In this document: piece by piece, positions 62,092 to 64,000 of the stretch | Layout: each line of letters begins with the position of its first letter | How positions within the stretch are numbered: position 1 is the stretch's first letter | DNA from: Burkholderia sp. HI2500 | GTDB lineage: Bacteria; Pseudomonadota; Gammaproteobacteria; Burkholderiales; Burkholderiaceae | Direction of reading: 5' to 3' | Assembly: GCF_002223055.1 (NCBI RefSeq) | Contig: NZ_NKFL01000002.1 | Location: 62,001 to 126,000 of the forward strand | DNA length: 64,000 nt | Made by a program: the position numbers and the translations under genes | Notes under the pieces: model-generated | The model's database searches: none | What the model was told of the DNA's origin: nothing | What the model saw: the letters and a program-made list of their open reading frames with translations, nothing else

Positions 62092-62463
62092 ATGAGCTTT
62101 CTGAAACGAATCCTGGGCGGCCATGGCGGTGGCCATGGCGGCGGGCACGGCAACAATAGCGGCCACGGTGGCGGGCATCACGGCGGGCAGCGCCGGGACG
62201 GGCACGACGGCCACGATGCGCGCGGCCGTGATCGCCACGGCTGGGGCTGGCAGGCGCCGGCTGACAGTCGAAGCGGGCAGGCCGGCGGCAACGTGCCGCT
62301 GACTCAGCTCGCCTGCGCGGGCTGCGGCGCACTCAATGCGGCGGATGCGCGCTTCTGCGCGCAGTGCGGTGCCGCGCAACGCGGCAAGTCCTGCAGCCGC
62401 TGCCACTCGGCGCTGGCGGACGACGCGCGGTTTTGCCCCGGGTGCGGGACGCAGGCTGCGTAA
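62092..62463 (+). CDS. Gly/His-rich zinc-ribbon protein
   Basis: 123 residues. After a short basic start (MSFLKRILGG) come Gly-His repeats (about 9-50; GHGGGHGGGHG and GHGGGHHGG). Two zinc ribbons follow, built from four CxxC pairs (CAGC, CAQC, CSRC, CPGC) at about 75-118. It begins ten bases after cadA and is surely co-transcribed. No named function is known to me; both halves look metal-binding, so a role in buffering or passing metal to CadA is inferred. Confidence 0.75.
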   Translation: MSFLKRILGGHGGGHGGGHGNNSGHGGGHHGGQRRDGHDGHDARGRDRHGWGWQAPADSRSGQAGGNVPLTQLACAGCGALNAADARFCAQCGAAQRGKSCSRCHSALADDARFCPGCGTQAA

Positions 62464-62483
62464 GCCGGTTGGTCCGCGCATTC

Positions 62484-62514
62484 GCGCCGGCGGTGTGTGA
62501 ACGCCAGCCGGCGC
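62484..62514. terminator. Possible shared terminator between convergent genes
   Basis: GCGCCGGC (62484-62491) and GCCGGCGC (62507-62514) are perfect arms with a 15-base loop, between the convergent zinc-ribbon and AraC genes. Neither side has a good T run. Confidence 0.35.
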
Positions 62515-62548
62515 GCTTCGTTTCAGGGCCGCCGCGCAGGCCGTTCGA

Positions 62549-63427
62549 TCAGCGCAGCGGCAGGTAGATCTCGGTGCGCAGGTCGGCCGGCGCGGCATCC
62601 ATCGGCGTATTGAGGTACAGCTCGAACGGCGGCGCGTCGGCGGCTTCACGGCCCGAGTGACGCAGCCAGTCGCCGTAGAGCCACTGGTAGGCCGTCTTCA
62701 GGTCTGCATACGGCCCCGTATGCAGCAGCACCGCATATTCGCCGCCCGCGACCGTCGCACGCTCCACCGGCGGCGCGGGTTCGATGTCAGGCGCACCGTC
62801 GGCCGGCATGAAGCACGCTTTCGCGCGCAACTGCGCTTCGGGCGTCGTGTCCGGATCGTCGTAAAAAATCCCGATCATCTTCGCGCCCGGGCCGATCAGC
62901 CCGCGCGGACCGGCCCACGCACCGATCCGGGCGAACGCGTCGCCGACCTTCAAGTACGACCCGGTGTGCGCCACCGCATAGCCGTGTAATTCCGGTAGCC
63001 GCCGAATCTCGACTTCATGCTTGAACATGTCTGCTTCTCCTCGCTGTAACGGATAGATGGGCCGGTGGCTGCCCGTGCGACGGTGCTGCACGGGCGGCAC
63101 GCCGTAGGCGTCGCGAAACGCCCGCGCGAACGCATGCGTCGAACCGTAGCCCGCGCGCCGCGCGATTTCGTCGATCGGCCGCGCCGTGCACACGAGATCC
63201 TCGGACGCGCGCACGATCCGCATCCGCCGCACCGTCAGCACGATCGACTCGCCATACAGCGCGCGATAGACACGCTGCCAGTGATACGGCGACAGGCACG
63301 CAACTTCGGCGAGCCGGTTCAGGTCGAGCGGGCCGTCGAGGTGTGCGCGGATGTACTCGTGCACGCGCGCCACGCTCGCCGCATAGCGAAGCCAGGCGGG
63401 CGGGTCGGGTTTCGTTTCGATGGTCAT
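62549..63427 (-). CDS. AraC-family regulator with GyrI-like effector domain
   Basis: 292 residues. Two N-terminal AraC helix-turn-helix units occupy about 15-115 (LNRLAEVACLSPYHWQRVYRALYGESIV; IDEIARRAGYGSTHAFARAFRDAYGVPP). The GyrI-like (SOUL/Rob-type) ligand domain occupies about 135-290 (VEIRRLPELHGYAVAHTGSY; ERATVAGGEYAVLLHTGPY). E. coli Rob shares this order. Proteins of this group sense hydrophobic or drug-like molecules. No obvious target is adjacent. Confidence 0.9.
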   Translation of the reverse strand: MTIETKPDPPAWLRYAASVARVHEYIRAHLDGPLDLNRLAEVACLSPYHWQRVYRALYGESIVLTVRRMRIVRASEDLVCTARPIDEIARRAGYGSTHAFARAFRDAYGVPPVQHRRTGSHRPIYPLQRGEADMFKHEVEIRRLPELHGYAVAHTGSYLKVGDAFARIGAWAGPRGLIGPGAKMIGIFYDDPDTTPEAQLRAKACFMPADGAPDIEPAPPVERATVAGGEYAVLLHTGPYADLKTAYQWLYGDWLRHSGREAADAPPFELYLNTPMDAAPADLRTEIYLPLR

Positions 63428-63704
63428 CGGCGTGTCAGGGCAGGAACCGACGTCACGGTAGCACGGCCCGATTTGATAAATCTTGCGGAAATGCGTAGGA
63501 GGCCAACGAGTCGAGCCCCATTTTATTTTGGCGAAATGGGGTCTTGCCCCCCTGCGATCTATGACTAAAGTTAAAGACGGTGAAATCGGGTGATCGCGTC
63601 ATTTTTCTCGGGTAAGTTGCTCCGTCGGGGCAGCACGTTTTTCGAAGTACGCAGGTAGTTCGTCGATGTTCAATCGCAACACCACGTTTTCGGGAGAAGA
63701 AGAA

Positions 63705-64000
63705 ATGGATGCTTCCAGCTTCATCACGTCGCTGCAGACCACGCTAGGGGGGTATCTGCCAAAGATCGCCGGCGCGATCGGCATCCTGGTGATCGGCTGG
63801 CTGATCGCCGTCGTCGTGCGGGCCGGCGCGATGCGCCTGCTCAGTGCGCTGAAGGTCGATCAGCGGATCAACGAAAGCACCGGCCAGGGCGCCTGCGTCG
63901 AGCGCATCATCGCGGGCGGCCTGTTCTGGCTCGTGCTGCTCGTCACCGCGGTGGGCATCTTCAACGTGCTCAACCTGTATGCGGTGTCCAACCCGTTCTC
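63705..64000 (+). CDS. Mechanosensitive-channel-related membrane protein, N-terminal part
   Basis: 98 complete codons before the window ends. GGGAGAAG precedes the ATG. The first segment (LGGYLPKIAGAIGILVIGWLIAVVVRAGAMRLLSALKVDQRINES) fits the conserved TM-helix repeat found in bacterial mechanosensitive-channel-like proteins, and a second hydrophobic segment (GGLFWLVLLVTAVGIFNVLNLYAV) follows. The remainder is outside the window, so it is uncertain whether an MscS pore domain is present. Confidence 0.7.
   Translation, partial: MDASSFITSLQTTLGGYLPKIAGAIGILVIGWLIAVVVRAGAMRLLSALKVDQRINESTGQGACVERIIAGGLFWLVLLVTAVGIFNVLNLYAVSNPF

Overview
The window is high-GC DNA with strongly G/C-ending codons, and its gene content and order point to the genus Burkholderia, most likely the B. 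cepacia complex, on the main chromosome. The best evidence is the block mnmG-rsmG-parA-parB followed by the complete atpIBEFHAGDC operon, with two perfect parS sites, then hemE and priA. This arrangement implies that the replication origin is not far away, but no dnaA, dnaN or rpmH lies in the window. The species assignment is inference.

Layout. 1-8645: end of a SET-domain protein; a two-component pair (minus strand); a DUF3717 protein; phenylalanine hydroxylase and its pterin recycling enzyme (phhA, phhB) divergent from an Lrp-type regulator; a CYTH protein; a LysR regulator divergent from a GMC oxidoreductase. 9115-20001: two complete branched-chain-amino-acid-type (HAAT) ABC transporters, the first in the order ATPase, ATPase, binding protein, permease, permease, the second as binding protein, permease, permease-ATPase fusion, ATPase. 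A 1.1 kb spacer with a possible small RNA lies between them. 20002-26146: parS, mnmG, rsmG, parA, parB and an SLC13-type permease. 26604-34306: ATP synthase operon with its own sigma-70 promoter and a strong terminator. 34508-46035: acyl-CoA synthetase, a small atypical ORF, periplasmic cyclohexadienyl dehydratase (pheC), hemE, a spacer with DnaA boxes, priA, and trifunctional putA with GTTGCA operators. 46120-47259: a stand-alone LivK-type binding protein.

47486-50319 is the clear accessory region: a tight minus-strand operon of lower GC encoding a double-PAAR protein, a PAAR protein with a C-terminal beta domain, an M35-type (aspzincin) metallopeptidase without a signal peptide, and two small related secreted OmpA-like proteins. 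It reads as an orphan type VI secretion cargo module with candidate immunity proteins. It is the best candidate for something undescribed in this window.

50561-64000: an AMP-forming ligase and AidB-like acyl-CoA dehydrogenase with a divergent TetR regulator; a methionine-type aminotransferase, an amino-acid binding protein and a GlcD-type FAD oxidase in a row; a PadR regulator with a perfect upstream dyad; a CadR/CadA metal-efflux pair with a typical MerR-family promoter, a very His-rich CadA N-terminus and a Gly/His-rich zinc-ribbon protein; an AraC-GyrI regulator; and the start of a membrane channel-like protein. I saw no tRNA, rRNA, insertion sequence, prophage or CRISPR array.
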